Positions 47,112 to 59,615 of a stretch of 64,000 nucleotides of DNA are shown here, piece after piece. The position numbers were made by a program, and so were the translations under genes. Numbering within the stretch: position 1 is the first letter of the stretch; each line of letters begins with the position of its first letter. Source of the stretch: Pontederia crassipes (lineage: Eukaryota; Streptophyta; Magnoliopsida; Commelinales; Pontederiaceae); assembly GCA_030549335.1 (NCBI GenBank), contig CM060190.1, forward strand, positions 67,718,118 through 67,782,117. The letters are read 5' to 3'. The notes beneath the pieces are model-generated. The model was not told where the DNA came from. It did no database searches and saw only the letters and a program-made list of their open reading frames with translations.

Positions 47112-47668
47112 TGTCCCGGGGGCTTTCCCATGGACTGCTAAGTTATCTTACTTTCTTTTACTTTTACTTTTTCAACCCACTTTTATTTTCAAGTGTAATA
47201 GTGATAGTTTTGTAATATGCACTTCAGAAAAGTGCACCCCTAGCTTGTTCTTCACATCACATGTCGCATATATACCTCCCGAAACGGTGGTATATTAGGA
47301 AAGATCTGCTAGTGCACCCCGAAACCTTTTATAATCATTTCATTTACTCAACAAAGACTTCAAAACTTTTCAAAATACAGCAACATGCCTCAAGCGTGGG
47401 GTGGCAACCCACAAAGCGTCCCAAACGATCGAGCGTTCCGTCGAAGTGCCAATTTGTTCACAAACGCTTCCATCGAAATGTCTTCTCGGGACTAAGCATC
47501 TCAAAAATTGTGGCATTGAGAAAGTGGCGTACGCAAGCTTCAGCAAAGCGCTCAAAAGAGTTTGCTTAAATGACTCCGTGAGCGAAAAATGAGCGAATCG
47601 GTTGAGCGAAATCGGTTGAGCGAAAAATGACACCGCACGAATCGGTTGAGCGAAAAATGACTCCGTGA
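47112..47668 (+). repeat. 3' LTR of the chromovirus remnant
   Basis: Preceded by the purine run GAGTGGAGGAGAA. Near its end a GAATCGGTTGAGCGAAAAAT unit is repeated about three times (47575-47665). Confidence 0.85.
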
Positions 47669-48352
47669 CACTAACGCCATCGAGGGGGCGCCGACCGATG
47701 ACCTCCTCAGCCACCACTCGCACGTCGGGGTCGCCCATGGATGTTGTGGGCATGCTGATAAAGCATCGTGACGAGCTTCACTGAACCAGGACCCTCCCCA
47801 CCCACGCTGTACAGGAAGTATAGCCTGAAGGGGCGGAAGAGGTTTGGGACCGAGGGAATCCGGAGCCACGGCACTACCTAATCCAACGCCTTGCTCGCGG
47901 TGGTGATTCATCTCCGCAGTCGCCCGCCCCCGCGCACCTCTCATCAGAACACCTCCTTGGAGTTCCACACGCTGAGCACTACCCACGAAGGCGGCGGATT
48001 GGCGAGGAAAGCATCGACGCCGCCGGCCTCGGGCCAACGATAACCGATAGGATGGCAAGAAAAGTGTCGAGGGAGAGGGGGTTGCATAGGAAGGAGTCGA
48101 TGTCACGTGGGAAGAACTATGTGGTCGCGAAGCGGTGCCGGTGGAGGCGCTCGACATCGGCGGGGCTCAGGAGGACGACAGCGATCTGAACCGAGTGGAC
48201 TAGGATCCCCAGCATCCAAAACTTGGAGTAGCCGCAACGCCCAGTGAAGAGGCGGATGGATGCCTCGTTGCTCTTCTCCATCACCTTGTAAGCGTACTCT
48301 GTCCCTTCTCCCTGAACCATTCCTCCATTCTTTGCATTAGCTTCAACGGCAA
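47669..48352 (-). pseudogene. Captured HOOKLESS1-like N-acetyltransferase fragment
   Basis: The minus strand shows HLS1-family blocks in the right order but in shifting frames: LKLMQRMEEWFREKG, EASIRLFTGRCGYSKF, FFPRDIDSFLCNPLSL, WVVLSVWNSKEVF, LYFLYSVGGEGPGSVKL and DVRVVAEEV. HLS1 proteins are GNAT-type nuclear acetyltransferases controlling apical hook and hormone responses (family knowledge). The fragment corresponds to about the last 215 of some 400 residues. It lacks the N-terminal acetyltransferase part, has several frameshifts and stops, and is cut at the left by the chromovirus. GC-rich compared with its surroundings. It sits between inverted ends of a DNA element, so it was probably captured as DNA from a parental gene elsewhere. 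Confidence 0.82.
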
Positions 48353-48620
48353 GGAATAACAAAGGGGGCTGACGCCCCCTGAGCGAGCTCGCCGACGTGC
48401 GAGCTCGCTCAGTGGGCATTTGCCCCCATTTTCTCCCTCGTGTGCGGCGAGGAAGAACAATGGAGGCCGACGCCCCCGACGTGAGCTCGCTCAAGGCTCG
48501 TTGACGCCCCCTTGTGCTAGCTCGTCGACGTGCGAGCTTGATAGGGGGCGTCGGCCCCCCTCCCCCCCCCCCCCCCTCGTTCCGTCGACACGGGGGGGGG
48601 GGGGGGCGTGTCCCCCTATT
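48353..48620. repeat. GC-rich palindromic arm with C15/G15 hairpin
   Basis: Words such as GGGGGCGTCGGCCCCC, GAGCTCGCCGACGTGCGAGC and GAGCGAGCTC form local palindromes. C15 at 48562-48576 faces G15 at 48592-48606 across 15 bases. Resembles the inner arms at 4720-5050. Confidence 0.8.
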
Positions 48621-48864
48621 TTTTTTCTTTTTTGATTATTTTTATATATTATTTAAAGCAAATAGACTAACACTTTAATGCCTCTAAAATTGGGGTATAA
48701 TGGACTTTTCACAAATGTAAAAAATCAAAGATAATTGAGAAGTTGATGGAATTAGACGGAATGATTAAATTGAAAAAAATATGATAGTTTAGGAACATAA
48801 AAAATGAAGTTCGTTTGAGATTAGATTTGAAAAATCGTGATAGTTTAGGAGTGGCATGAGAACC

Positions 48865-51800
48865 TAAAATTTATTAAAATGGAATGAATTCAAAAACTAA
48901 CACGTATAAATAAAATTAACTATGGAAATATTAAAATTTAGAAGAGACTAAAGGGTGTAAGTAAAAATCTAATTAAAAACTTAACTAACTAAAAAAAATT
49001 GTTCCGAAAAAAATTGAAAATATGAATCTCATGCTGATTTTTAGAAATAAACAAAACTCTTTATTTAAATTGGAACTCCTTAACAAAAAATTGGGAGGGG
49101 CGGATTCAAATTAAATATTATAATTATTATAATTAAAATATTATTTTTAACTTCTAAATAATATTTTGTAATTTTATTTTTTCTCTTGTTCATACTTGTT
49201 AGATTAGGTATACTATTTCCTTATGATGTAATTTTATTATCGAGTTATTAATTTATTTTAATAAAATATATATCAAATTAACTATAATTGTAACATGACA
49301 ATATGTTACTTTAGTTTATTTACATAAAAAGTTATACTTATAATTAAATTTTATTTCTTTTAAATATTTGTGCAATGTATTTCATATTTATGACTTTTTT
49401 ATAAAAAAAATATTTTTAAGTAAGTTTCCGATTAAAAAAAATTGGAATAGGTTGGATTTTTTTTCAAAAGGAAAAAAGGTGATATTCCATGTTTTAAAAA
49501 ATCACCAACCCTTATACTCATCAAAGTCATAATAGCTCCTTTGAGCTTAAAAAAAATCGTCTCGAAATATAGAAAAAAAATTGTCTCGAAATATAGATTA
49601 TTATTGTCTATATAAAATATTTATCCACTTTTACATTAAAAGATTATTATTGTCTATATAAAATCTTTATCCACTTTTATTCTCCTTTTTCCGGACAAAC
49701 TGAATGATCATCCAACAAAGTTAATATTTATCTTCTTTTTATCTCTTTTTCACCTTCTAATTTATATTCCATGGAGGTTGAAAGTGGTCTTTCCTTCCAT
49801 TCACTTGTTAATCCAAGCATAAAATATATATTTTTCTTCGATTGTATACTTATTCGATGTTAAGACTTATGTGCATTGATTATATATTCAGTATCGAGTT
49901 CGATTAATTTACTATCACTAATCGAACTCTCAATGTTTCTACACTCACAAATATTTGAGTTCAAAACTTAAAACTTTTAATTAAGTGGAGACAGGTTCTA
50001 TCAACTCCTCGTAAAAATATATTTGTTCATGCTTTGTACTCCCTCTAATACAGCTAGTGGAATTTTATTTCTCCATCGAGTAGTAAATACTTTTATTTTG
50101 AAAATGTTTTTAGAAATTTTTTGTGAATGAACAATCTTTGACAAAAGGTTAAAAAAAATTGTACCCAAGAAACAATAAACAATTTAAAAATAATAATATA
50201 AAACTGACATCGAGGAATAGTTACTTTCCCATAGCACTCTCAAACACATCTTATGTCTCTTTCAAGATTTTTGTACTTTTTTTTCCTTCGGACGTTTCAC
50301 GACCTTAATTGGCAATAAGCGAGATCCAGGTCATTGGGTTATATGGCAAATTAGTTCTCTAATAGTAAAAAGAAAAAAAGATACATTATTAAATTATGAT
50401 TGTTGTTTGGTTAAACTTATAATTCACTTAAAAAGTTTATAAGTATTTTTTTTCATATTTAGTAGCTGAAATAAAAAAATGATAAGCATTTATTTTACTT
50501 GTTTATAAGTCATAAAAAAGTTTAAGAATCCCAACTTATTTAATAGGAAAAGAAATTGATCAGTTTAATCGTTAAATTTATTATTTTTCTCCTTATAGTA
50601 TACATAATTTTTCACATTTTTTTATTATATTATTATTATTTAATTGTTTTGATTAAAATAATAAATTATATTTTTTTATTATCAAACATGTAATTACTTA
50701 TTTTTAAAATAAATTGCATCTAAGTTATTGGTTTAAAATTAATATAGATTCCACACAATTTAAAATGGTACTATAAAATTTATTAGAGTTATAAATATAA
50801 ATGTTGCTCTTTCTATGGAAATAATTTATTTTAAAAAATTAGCAGTGGAGATATGGAGTTTAAACTTCAAACTTTGTTGATGAACTTCATATTAAAAAAT
50901 CTTAATTATTCATGTTGTGAGCTAAAGTATACTAAAATTATTAACATATAAATATAAAATTGTTTCTCATCCTATCAATCATACATAATTCCAAGAGGAA
51001 CCGAAGGATTAGCAAAAATATAGGAGTGAAATGCAAACAAAAGATTGTTCAATTAAATGGTCTTGGTATAATGACATAGACGAGAAACTTTGGATCATCA
51101 CCACTTCAAAAAATGGTGTGAAACAACGAACAATGGGATCAGTCAGGAAGTATCAATGTAGCAGTGGCAAATGATATGTCTAAGTCATTGCATGGGAAAG
51201 ACTCCATTGACGAACTAGATGTTTGCTGATTGACATGGTGCATCAGAGTTAGAACTTTGACGACGATGTACTGCTACAAGAACATGATATTGTAGGAATA
51301 GAAATTCCTATTTATATAATCAAAGATTATGGCAGTGTTAGTAGCTCTATATTGGATCTTTGGAGTTAAGAGCGGACACGAGTTACGTCAAACTAAACTT
51401 TCATTTAAATAAGTTAAACCTATTATAAAATAAATATATTTAAATAAGTTATATGATATAGTATATGAATATTGTACTAATAACCTATTAATAATATTAA
51501 AATTAATTTAACATAATTATTATTTATTAAAAGTTTTAACAATAATAAATAATAATGATTATCATATAAATATAAATATATTATTATTAATTTAATATCT
51601 ATTATTTAATTATGATATATGATATATTAATAAATTTTATCTTAAATTATTCTTATTTCTTTTTTCTTTAACACTTTCCTTTTTGTTTCTTTTATTTATG
51701 TCCTTTGATAATTTTCATTTTAATGTTATTTAATTTTAAATACTTACCTTTTTTTATTTCAATTCTTGTTTAATTTTATACCTATCATATTTCTTCCTCT

Positions 51801-52542
51801 TTGGCTATTAGTAGTTTGATAAGCGGATAGCGATTTAACTAGCTAATAGCGGATGATGATTAGCGATTAGATATTCTAACAAATAAGTATTTGGTAAATT
51901 TAACTGTCGAATTAGTTAATTAATATAAAATAACATAATTAGATATATGATAAATTATTCAATTCAAGTACTACACAAAATGAAATTATATTACAATGCA
52001 ATAAATAAATTACTTATATCTCAATTAAATAAAATAAAATCTCACAATTATTATTTTTTGTTAAAATATATAGAAATTTATATTGGCAATAAATTGTATA
52101 TAGTGCACCCATCATATAAAAATATTATTTATTAAATTATTTTGATTCATTGTTGTTATATAAATAATTTGTAATTAATTAAGCATCAATATATAGAAAG
52201 AAATATAGTTAAAAAGTGATAAAATAAAAATGAGAAAATAATAAGATAAGTTGAGAAAGAAATAATGCATTTGAATAAGGGAAAAATTGGAAAAAAATAT
52301 ATGAACAAAAAACCTCTAATCGCTAGATGCTGCTAGAAATAGATTTTCAATATTTTCATATAAAATGTTAAATGCTACTTATTTTTGTTATTTACTAAAT
52401 AAAAATATTAACGATTGAATCGCTAAAAACTAGTTACAATGTTAATTTTGATGTTGTCAAATATAGCCTTTAACTTTCCTTATATTTATTTCCTTTTTTT
52501 CCTTTTTTAAACTTTCTTATTTTTATCATTATTTTAGTTTTT
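48865..52542. other. Long AT-rich spacer, no gene seen
   Basis: No coding homology in 3.7 kb. A 46-base-period duplication lies at 49596-49679. 51800-52470 has faint inverted GCTATTAG/TAGCG-type words that could be a degraded MITE, not firm enough to call. Confidence 0.55.
49596..49679. repeat. Short tandem duplication (period 46)
   Basis: GATTATTATTGTCTATATAA followed by AAT(A/C)TTTATCCACTTTTA occurs at 49596 and 49642. Confidence 0.85.
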
Positions 52543-52688
52543 ATTTTCAAAATCGATTCAACTGACTAGTTCAACTGAATTTTTTTGGTTCAACATCAAT
52601 ATCGATTTTGACATGTAATTAGATCGGATCACTGGCCAATTCACGATTGAACTGATTGAACTAGCCGGTCCGATCCGATTTTGATAAT
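52543..52688. mobile_element. Small MITE remnant related to the 12.3-kb MITE
   Basis: TTTTCAAAATCGATTCAACT and ACTAGTTCAAC on the left face GATTGAACTAGCCGGTCCGA and TCCGATTTTGATAA on the right. The CCGGTCCGA/GTTCAA vocabulary matches 14400-14484. Confidence 0.5.
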
Positions 52689-53996
52689 ATTTATAATAAA
52701 TCAATAACATAAGTTTGACCTGATTTATTTGATTAACTTTTAATGTCTAGGCTATGCTTGTTAGCCCCGCAAAGCAAATATATTTGTTTGTATGATATAT
52801 TAAATTAAATATGACAAATCTTATTAATTAAAAAAATATGAACTAAATAAAAGAGATACCATTAATTTTTTAATAGATAATAACAATAATAGTATTCAAC
52901 TTAAATTGGACAAATAATTGAATCATGATCTAAATTTATGATTCAATCTCGAAATGCAAATTGATCATAAAGTCAACTTTCTACCTTTATTCAACAACAA
53001 ATCATAACAACCTTCAAAATTTTCGTTCAATGACAATAGATGTAAAAATAACTAGCAAAATGGCAAGATTGAGGCTCTCAACATGGAATTATACAATAAC
53101 TGCTTTGACCGCATAATGACAAAGCATGAGAGAGTTCAAATTTCTAAAGTTATTAAATGTTCACCTCTAAAAAATTCAAAAGGTGAACTTGGAAAGATAT
53201 TAACATCTTTAATATTGAACATTTTTTTTAAAAATCTATATAAAATAATATATTAATAAATTTTGATTTGATAAACCACAAGACCGAGCCAATTATTAAT
53301 AGGGTAAAATATGTAAGAAAATATTTTTTATTTTTTCTCTAACTTATTTTATCAAGTCAAGTTAGGCCAAAAATATGTTAAGTCACTTGTGATTCACTAA
53401 CAGCTAACTTATTCTTAACCCTACTTGGAGTCCCATCTTGACTAGAAAATAAATAACTAACATTCTATTTTCTCGACTCGTGTGTGGTAGTCATGAACAC
53501 AGAAGATCTGTAAACTTGAGACGTAAAAAAATCCTACGTATATAATTATAGCTTTTTATTAGTTCAATCATTATATTCATTAAATAGTTTTTTTATTAAG
53601 TTTACAATAAACAATTCACTATTGTTAATACTTCATTAATTACTAATCTCACCAAACATAGTCTTAAGTTAATACTAACACTAGTTTTCTCGTACTCTCA
53701 TATCTGATTTAGGTTATGTTTTGTTCTTCTAGAGAAACATGTATTATCCATTAATTAAACTCGATTAGCTGAGATAATTACCGAATCTGATTTGAAGTTG
53801 AAAAGTCCGTGAAAATTAATTTATCTTTTCCATCTCGTTCACTTGCCATTCATTAATGCTCTCTGAAAATATCAAAGGTATCAAATGCGCTGCTGTCATT
53901 GGTCCGCAATAAAAATTTCCCTCGAGTCATCGCCAACCTCACACACCACATTTAATTCCTGGTCTACAACGAGCCACACAAATTTGACCACACAGC
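52689..53996. other. AT-rich spacer upstream of the BIC gene
   Basis: No gene or clear repeat. Confidence 0.5.
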
Positions 53997-54034
53997 ACGT
54001 CCACGTACACTTCCCACTCACCATATAATATAAG
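53997..54034 (+). promoter_or_regulatory. BIC promoter: two ACGT cores and TATA box
   Basis: ACGT at 53997-54000 and 54003-54006 (GCACGTCCACGTAC) sit about 18 bases before TATAATATAAG at 54024-54034. ACGT cores bind bZIP factors such as HY5, and Arabidopsis BIC genes are light-induced through cryptochrome and HY5 (known). Binding here is inference. Confidence 0.55.
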
Positions 54035-54152
54035 CCACCACTCCTGCCGTGTTCCTCCCTTCCCCCCCACAACCACTCACCATCTTTGGCATCTGATCGA
54101 TTGATTCAGCAGTTGATCTCATTCTTCCTCCTCCGTCTACTCCCGTCGTAGA

Positions 54153-54183
54153 GGGGGGGGGGGGGGGGAGAGAGAGAGAGAGA
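54153..54183. repeat. G16 tract followed by (AG)n in the 5' UTR
   Basis: A run of sixteen G then AG repeats, 25-55 bases before the BIC start codon, inside the predicted 5' UTR. A G4 structure is possible. Confidence 0.9.
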
Positions 54184-54207
54184 TCAATACATCCTAGCTA
54201 GTCCTTC

Positions 54208-54627
54208 ATGCAAAGCCTGCAACAAGTGGAGCCCCGGATGAAACCTGCAGCAGCGGCACCGCTGCAGACCTCTAATCAGAAGGATCTGTCAGCGGAGACG
54301 AGTGCTGTTCAGGCAACCAGTAGTACCTCAGATGCGACCTGCAGGAAGAAGGCGAAGGATCAACATCACGGGAAGGTGGCAGAACGCCTTAGACCTCATG
54401 ACGCGGCCGAGGATGGCGAGAGAGAGAGGCTGAAGAGGCACCGGAGGGAGATGGCCGGCCGTGTCTGGATACCGGAAACGTGGGGGCAGGAGGCGTCGCT
54501 CAAGGATTGGCCTGCAGACTGCACGGCGTTTGAGAGGTCCCTCTTTCCAAAGGGATTGAGGACGGCCAAAGAGGCCCTGGTGGAAGAGTGCACGAGAGCA
54601 AAGCCAAGGATAGGACACAGGTGTTAG
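54208..54627 (+). CDS. BIC-type inhibitor of cryptochromes (BIC1/BIC2-like)
   Basis: 139 residues, one exon. The conserved BIC block lies at about residues 72-131, with REMAGRVWIPETWGQEASLK, DCTAFERSLFP and TAKEALVEE, closely matching the CRY-interacting domain of Arabidopsis BIC1/BIC2 as I know it. The N-terminal 70 residues are low-complexity and poorly conserved, as in relatives. BIC proteins bind photoexcited cryptochromes in the nucleus and block their oligomerisation, damping blue-light responses (family knowledge). The start at 54208 is the first ATG after the TATA box and 5' UTR. A second in-frame ATG at residue 11 is an alternative. Looks intact and stands alone. Confidence 0.92.
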   Translation: MQSLQQVEPRMKPAAAAPLQTSNQKDLSAETSAVQATSSTSDATCRKKAKDQHHGKVAERLRPHDAAEDGERERLKRHRREMAGRVWIPETWGQEASLKDWPADCTAFERSLFPKGLRTAKEALVEECTRAKPRIGHRC

Positions 54628-54639
54628 ATCAATTTTGTT

Positions 54640-56240
54640 TTGGCCAAATAAAATTGTCCTATATAATGATTCTTTGATCTCGTTATTGTGCTACATACTA
54701 CGCATATTTATATTATTATGTATCAGTTGTATTAGAATTGCATAAAACCTTGTTCACCCATTTAAAACCGAACACGTACGCGCGCACACAAAAAAATAGA
54801 TATAATTCAATGCAGTCAACATTTTAAAATATATATTAATTTAGTTTTAATATTTCATTTAGTAAGAGAATTTATTATTCTCTCTTTTACGTTCCTATTT
54901 ATCATCATTTTTTTGGTAACAAAACATAATAAGAATAATAATCTAATCAAATTCATGTTTTTTTATTTTTAGAATAATAATAGTTGAAGCAAACACCTCT
55001 TAAGTGTAGTTTATGGTTCTTTTTTTATAGCTTGTATAGTAGCCAGATTATATTCTCTATTGCATAATGTTATGTATTTGAAGCCTAATATAATATAGTC
55101 ATATGATTGCTTGATGCATGAAGTTTGTACTAATAGCTAATCAATCTTGCTTTCGTGCATGGTTCAAGACGTGTAAGCTCACTTTTCACTACTCCTTGGA
55201 TATTATTATAGAAGTTGATGGGAAGATGGTTAAATGTGAGCATGCCCTTGGCATCTCAGTTAACAAAGCAAAAAATAGAGAATATATATGTTTGAGAAGT
55301 GGGAAACATTAAACTGCTGTTACATATTTTGGATTTGTAATAATTTTGTAGTCAATATCATATGTTTATAAGCAGGTCAAAATGATTTATAAATATTTCT
55401 TCATGATTGATAAACAAATATTAGATGATAAATTGTTGTTTTAATAACTTATATTTTTTTAATAAAAAAGTAGGAACTTATGTTTTTTTAGAAGTTATTT
55501 GGTCATATTAATTAATTTTATCATTAAACTCTTGATTTCTGAAATTTTTCATACATATTTTTTTTTGTGTTCTTTCCCTTCTTTTTTATTCTTTATATAA
55601 TACATTAATTTATATCAATATTAAATCATATGAAATGAATCATGCCATTGTACTTTTCATTTATGTATATTTATTAAATTAAAATATGTTCATGTTTCAA
55701 GAACATTTGATTTTTTAAATTATAAAAATAACTTACAAATATTTTTAATATCAAAAATTAAAATTACTTATAATTCTTAATTTTTATTCAAATATGCAAT
55801 CATTTATTTTTTAGCACTAAAATTTATGATATTGATTAATTAACTAAGTTAAAGAACGGTAACATGTTTACAACCTTTTTGTATAATTGTTTCTCTGCAT
55901 TAGTAGCATCAAATGGTTGATTTTTTTTTCTTCCCAAAGTGGTGCTAATTGCTTAATTCATGGAAGGATAAGAATTATGAGCAAAGTAGAAGTATTGACT
56001 CCCCACTAATTTTTTGCATGCCAATTTGAATTTATGAAAGTCATGTTCAAGATTAGTAACATCCGATTAATTCAGAGCCAAAGTCAGAGGGAAGAGAACA
56101 ATAAATATCAATATCCCTTAACCAAAGTGATGGTTCCACGAATCAATTTCGAAATTACTAACACCCATCAAATCACTTGGCACAGCTTTCGTAATCATCT
56201 GCGCTAACCAATCTTGATTATCATTCGACTAATTTGATAT
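54640..56240. other. 3' flank of the BIC gene, AT-rich
   Basis: 3' UTR presumably within the first few hundred bases. No other gene or repeat recognised. Confidence 0.5.
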
Positions 56241-57249
56241 TGTTGGAATAGAGTTTCCGAACCCCATATAATTATGTTTTGATTATACAAATTTTGTAAG
56301 ATTAAAGTTATGTTTAAAACACCGAAAAGTTTAAATAGTGACGAATTGCTTCATGCACTAAATTTTCGAATAATATTTATCTATGTTTTCATGAAGTTTA
56401 CATCAAGAGTATATAAAATTATATATAATTGTCTTATCATTCTAGATAATCAAGAATCATCTTATTTGGGACAACCACTTATGCTTAAAGAGACCAAGTT
56501 CGAAAAGGTCAATTTGAAGTTGATAATTTTTATGTGATGAACTTGGACATAATATTTTATCAATACATTACAAGAAAATTGACGATTAGCGACTCAAGAT
56601 AGGCGACGCTAGGGAGGCGCTATTATGTCTCCGTTGCGAAGAACATCTCTTTAGCGTCTAACTAGCGCCGCAAAATTGAGAAGCTGGAAATCGGTGGCTA
56701 GTGGCGTCGCACTAGAGTCAAAGAAAATGAGACGCAACTAGCGCCCCTTGTTGACGCTATATCGATGTTATTAAGACGCGATGTTTGCGGCTGTGCGAAG
56801 CAAGAGCGCGTCGCTAAGTCGACGCGCAAGGGGCGCTAGAGTGAGGCGCTATTCTGGCGCCCACGTGTCGCTATAGTAGGCGCTAGGAGGGCGCTAAATT
56901 GACACAAATATGATCGTGCACGCGTCGCCAATGAGACACTAAGATGGTGCTAAGTGCGATATATTTAAAACAGCGTCGACATAAATTGCGACGCCAATGA
57001 GACGCTATGGAGTCGCTACTTGCACATTTTTTTATCCGTCCCAGCTCATTTTTCTCTTCTCACACCATACAATTTATAATGCATTTTAAAATGCATTGAT
57101 ATTCATCACGGGCAATATAAAAGCATCACATGCAATATAAAATCATCACAGGCATAATATATAACGTAATAATACGAAAACTACTAAATCGAACTAACAA
57201 ACTATATGTATGTGTAAGTCTATAAGTAACAAATGCATAGTTTGTTTTC

Positions 57250-58600
57250 TATCCTAGGTTTGGGAGTTATTGTTATCATTTCGGACGTTTGACCCAGACG
57301 TGCTCGGTCCATGGCCTCGCGGGGATGGATTCTGCATCGGGATCAATCCCTAAATCGTCTGCAGGAGTCAACTGCCGCGACAACTGTTGTGACACCTATT
57401 GCGATATCTACGCCGATAACTACTGCGATAGCTGTTGTGATAGCTGCGTCATATCAGGTGCAGCGGATGAGCTCGGAGCAGATGCACCTCCTGCATATCC
57501 TTCTAGGTATCTGAGCGGCTATGCCGAGGCCACGCAAGTATCCCCTCGTGTCGTGCCGACCACCTCCTCCCAAACAGCAGGGGCCTCTATGAAATAAAAA
57601 AATTATACAATCATATAATATATAAATTATATATCAAGAAACACATAAATTAAAAATATGATTAAACCAACGAAGAAACATTACCTGGTGGTTGAGTACT
57701 CGGATCATCTCCATACTTTTCAGTCATTTTCGTATTATATTCATCCTATAAAATTTAAACATTATGTATTTCAAAAATAGTGCAACAACTAAATGACCAT
57801 ATCATAAGGCTTACCAGAAGCCTACGAGCAGTGAGCATGACTAAGTCATTTATCTTCCGGCCCTTATGCGTGGCCTCATAGACCACACGAAGGTCTACGG
57901 GAACGCCTTCTTTCTCCTCCTACAATAAAGTTTCAAATTTAATAACATAAGTATAAATCAAAAGTTTGATAAATTGAATTTATATGTAAATTATCATGCG
58001 CCGCCGATGCTCATCAAATCGCGTCGATCCCCCTGTGTGGATGTGGCCCTCAGGCTTCGAAAGACGGTTAACTCTTGCATTTTCCAACTTCCTTTGCCAT
58101 CGTTCATCCGTCATTTGTGAACATCAAATACTTACACTTTCAAAAAATTATAATTTTCATAAAAAATAATATAAAAATATACATACTTACCACTTCCTAC
58201 ATAGGGACTCCCAAACCGAGCGCCTAATATGTCTTGAACATCTTTGTATGCCCTGCTCCAAAGTGAGGCCGACAAACGTGATGATCTTGCGAAACTTGTA
58301 TAATCAATTTCGGAGGCATTTCACATTGACCTCCTCAAAAGTTCTTCGAATCGTCCTTAAACTAAGATCCGGATGAAACTGATTTGTCTTCTACAAACAG
58401 AATGCTAAAACTTAGTAATTTTAAAATAAATATAAATCAAAATATGTAATCCAAATAGAAGATCATACCGTAAAGGTTCGAAAGATGTCATCCCGCACTT
58501 AAATTGAGATATCTTTTCAGGATCTTGTCCCTTCCGGCAAGTGGAAAAGAACGAGAGCACTGACATCCCGCACAGTACTAGCGAGTATGAAAGTGGTCCT
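57250..58600 (-). pseudogene. CACTA transposase remnant (Transposase_24-type)
   Basis: Exon-like minus-strand segments in order: RWQRKLENARVNRLSKPEGH then HIHTGGSTRFDEHRRRM (about 58100-57990), LRVVYEATHKGRKINDLVML (about 57920-57820), MTEKYGDDPSTQPPG (about 57735-57690) and APAVWEEVVGTTRGD with a Ser/Gln-rich tail (57600-57250). This matches the plant transposase family with the HTGG...F.EH motif. Intervening AT-rich stretches with GT/AG ends look like introns. The last segment contains several stops, and an upstream part (58200-58600) is decayed. Confidence 0.75.
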
Positions 58601-59615
58601 GCCAATTATAAAGAAGAATTAATTTTCAATGATAACCAAACTATAACAAAATTTGTACAACTTATTTAATTTACGGTCGAGCAATATTATCCACAGTGAT
58701 CACCCCATTATCATGTAACCCCTCTTCACCACTCGAAGAGAAATCATGATCCGGTACAACTGGGGTAGGCTGTGAATGTCCGACATCGGCTACGGCCTTA
58801 ATACATAATAAATTATTAGTGTCATACCAAATTAAATTGTGATAATTGATAGACGTACAATAATGTTCTCACCTCGATTGATGTGTACCACATGATCAGT
58901 GACAGTCCACTCGTCTGAATGAATTGAGTCAGATGCTTGTGCTATCGGCGGCGTAGCAACTGACATTATTAAAAAATAATTAATATAATTAATTAAGAAA
59001 TATCAATAACAATAAATATATCACCTGGCATAAGATGTCGCTCGCCAACGCTAGAATGCGGTGAAGCGTCTGGTATTCTCGACGGTGGCGGTGGGGTAGC
59101 AACTGCCATAATAGGAAAATACATAAAATTTGGCTCCTATATAAAATTATGTAATATACAAAAAATAACCTAGTGTGACATGACGATCGTCGTCGTGCGA
59201 TCGAGACGTACCAACTATGTTCCCCGTCGATGGTGAAATAACTGTCACAAAAGCAAAAATCAAATTCGTGTACTTGAAACGTGTGATTTTGAACTTACGA
59301 AGTCCAAATCACATGTTTCAAGTACTTCATCGTCGAATCATAATCTCATTTTATCACCAAGAATGTGGAAGTACACGAATTAGTTCATAAGTTAACTTAA
59401 CGATTAACATTAGTTAACTTCATCGTTGCTATATGAATAAGTAATACTTAACTTAATTCCTAAGAGATGATACTTAATATTATAATTTATGTTCTTCTGC
59501 GAAGACTAGTTTGATCCAAAGAGATGATACTTAACTTAATTCATAACATGAATAAGTAATACTTAACTTAATATGAATAATTAACTTAATTTAACTTCAT
59601 ATATTAATAATTAAT

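Larger units (their letters stand above)
43216..47668 (+). mobile_element. Ty3 chromovirus remnant with nested LTR fragments
   Basis: 5' LTR about 43216-43731, 3' LTR about 47112-47668, both starting TGTCC(C/T)...GGGGCTTTCCC. CTAA flanks both sides, consistent with an eroded target duplication. The initiator-Met primer site is at 43737-43748. The gag start region is at 43796-44198 (coiled-coil style gag), and the integrase end with chromodomain FVRWSERPDAVISWETVEDL is at 46640-47100. The middle is replaced by fragments of other LTR elements (44199-46640). Lineage is probably Galadriel-like, tentative. Heavily broken and older than the elements around it. Confidence 0.85.
42981..48864. mobile_element. 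Inverted-repeat DNA element carrying a captured HLS1-like gene piece
   Basis: The left end (42981-43200) and the reverse complement of the right end (48650-48864) align over about 150-200 bases. Both carry CTAATC, AACTTCATTTTTTA and TCTAAACTATCA-type words in the same order. Inside are a 680-base HLS1-like fragment (minus strand) and a GC-rich palindromic arm (48350-48620) built like the arms of the foldback element at 4275-5492. A chromovirus fossil inserted later at 43216-47668 accounts for most of its length. The ends are diverged and the target duplication is unclear in AT-rich flanks, so the outer borders are approximate. Interpreted as a Pack-MULE-like or foldback element. Confidence 0.65.

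Noticed and set aside
51800-52470. Possible MITE with GCTATTAG-type ends
   Set aside because: Inverted similarity is weak and no target duplication is seen.
55118-55312. 64-residue open frame
   Set aside because: AT-rich surroundings, no homology and no gene signals.
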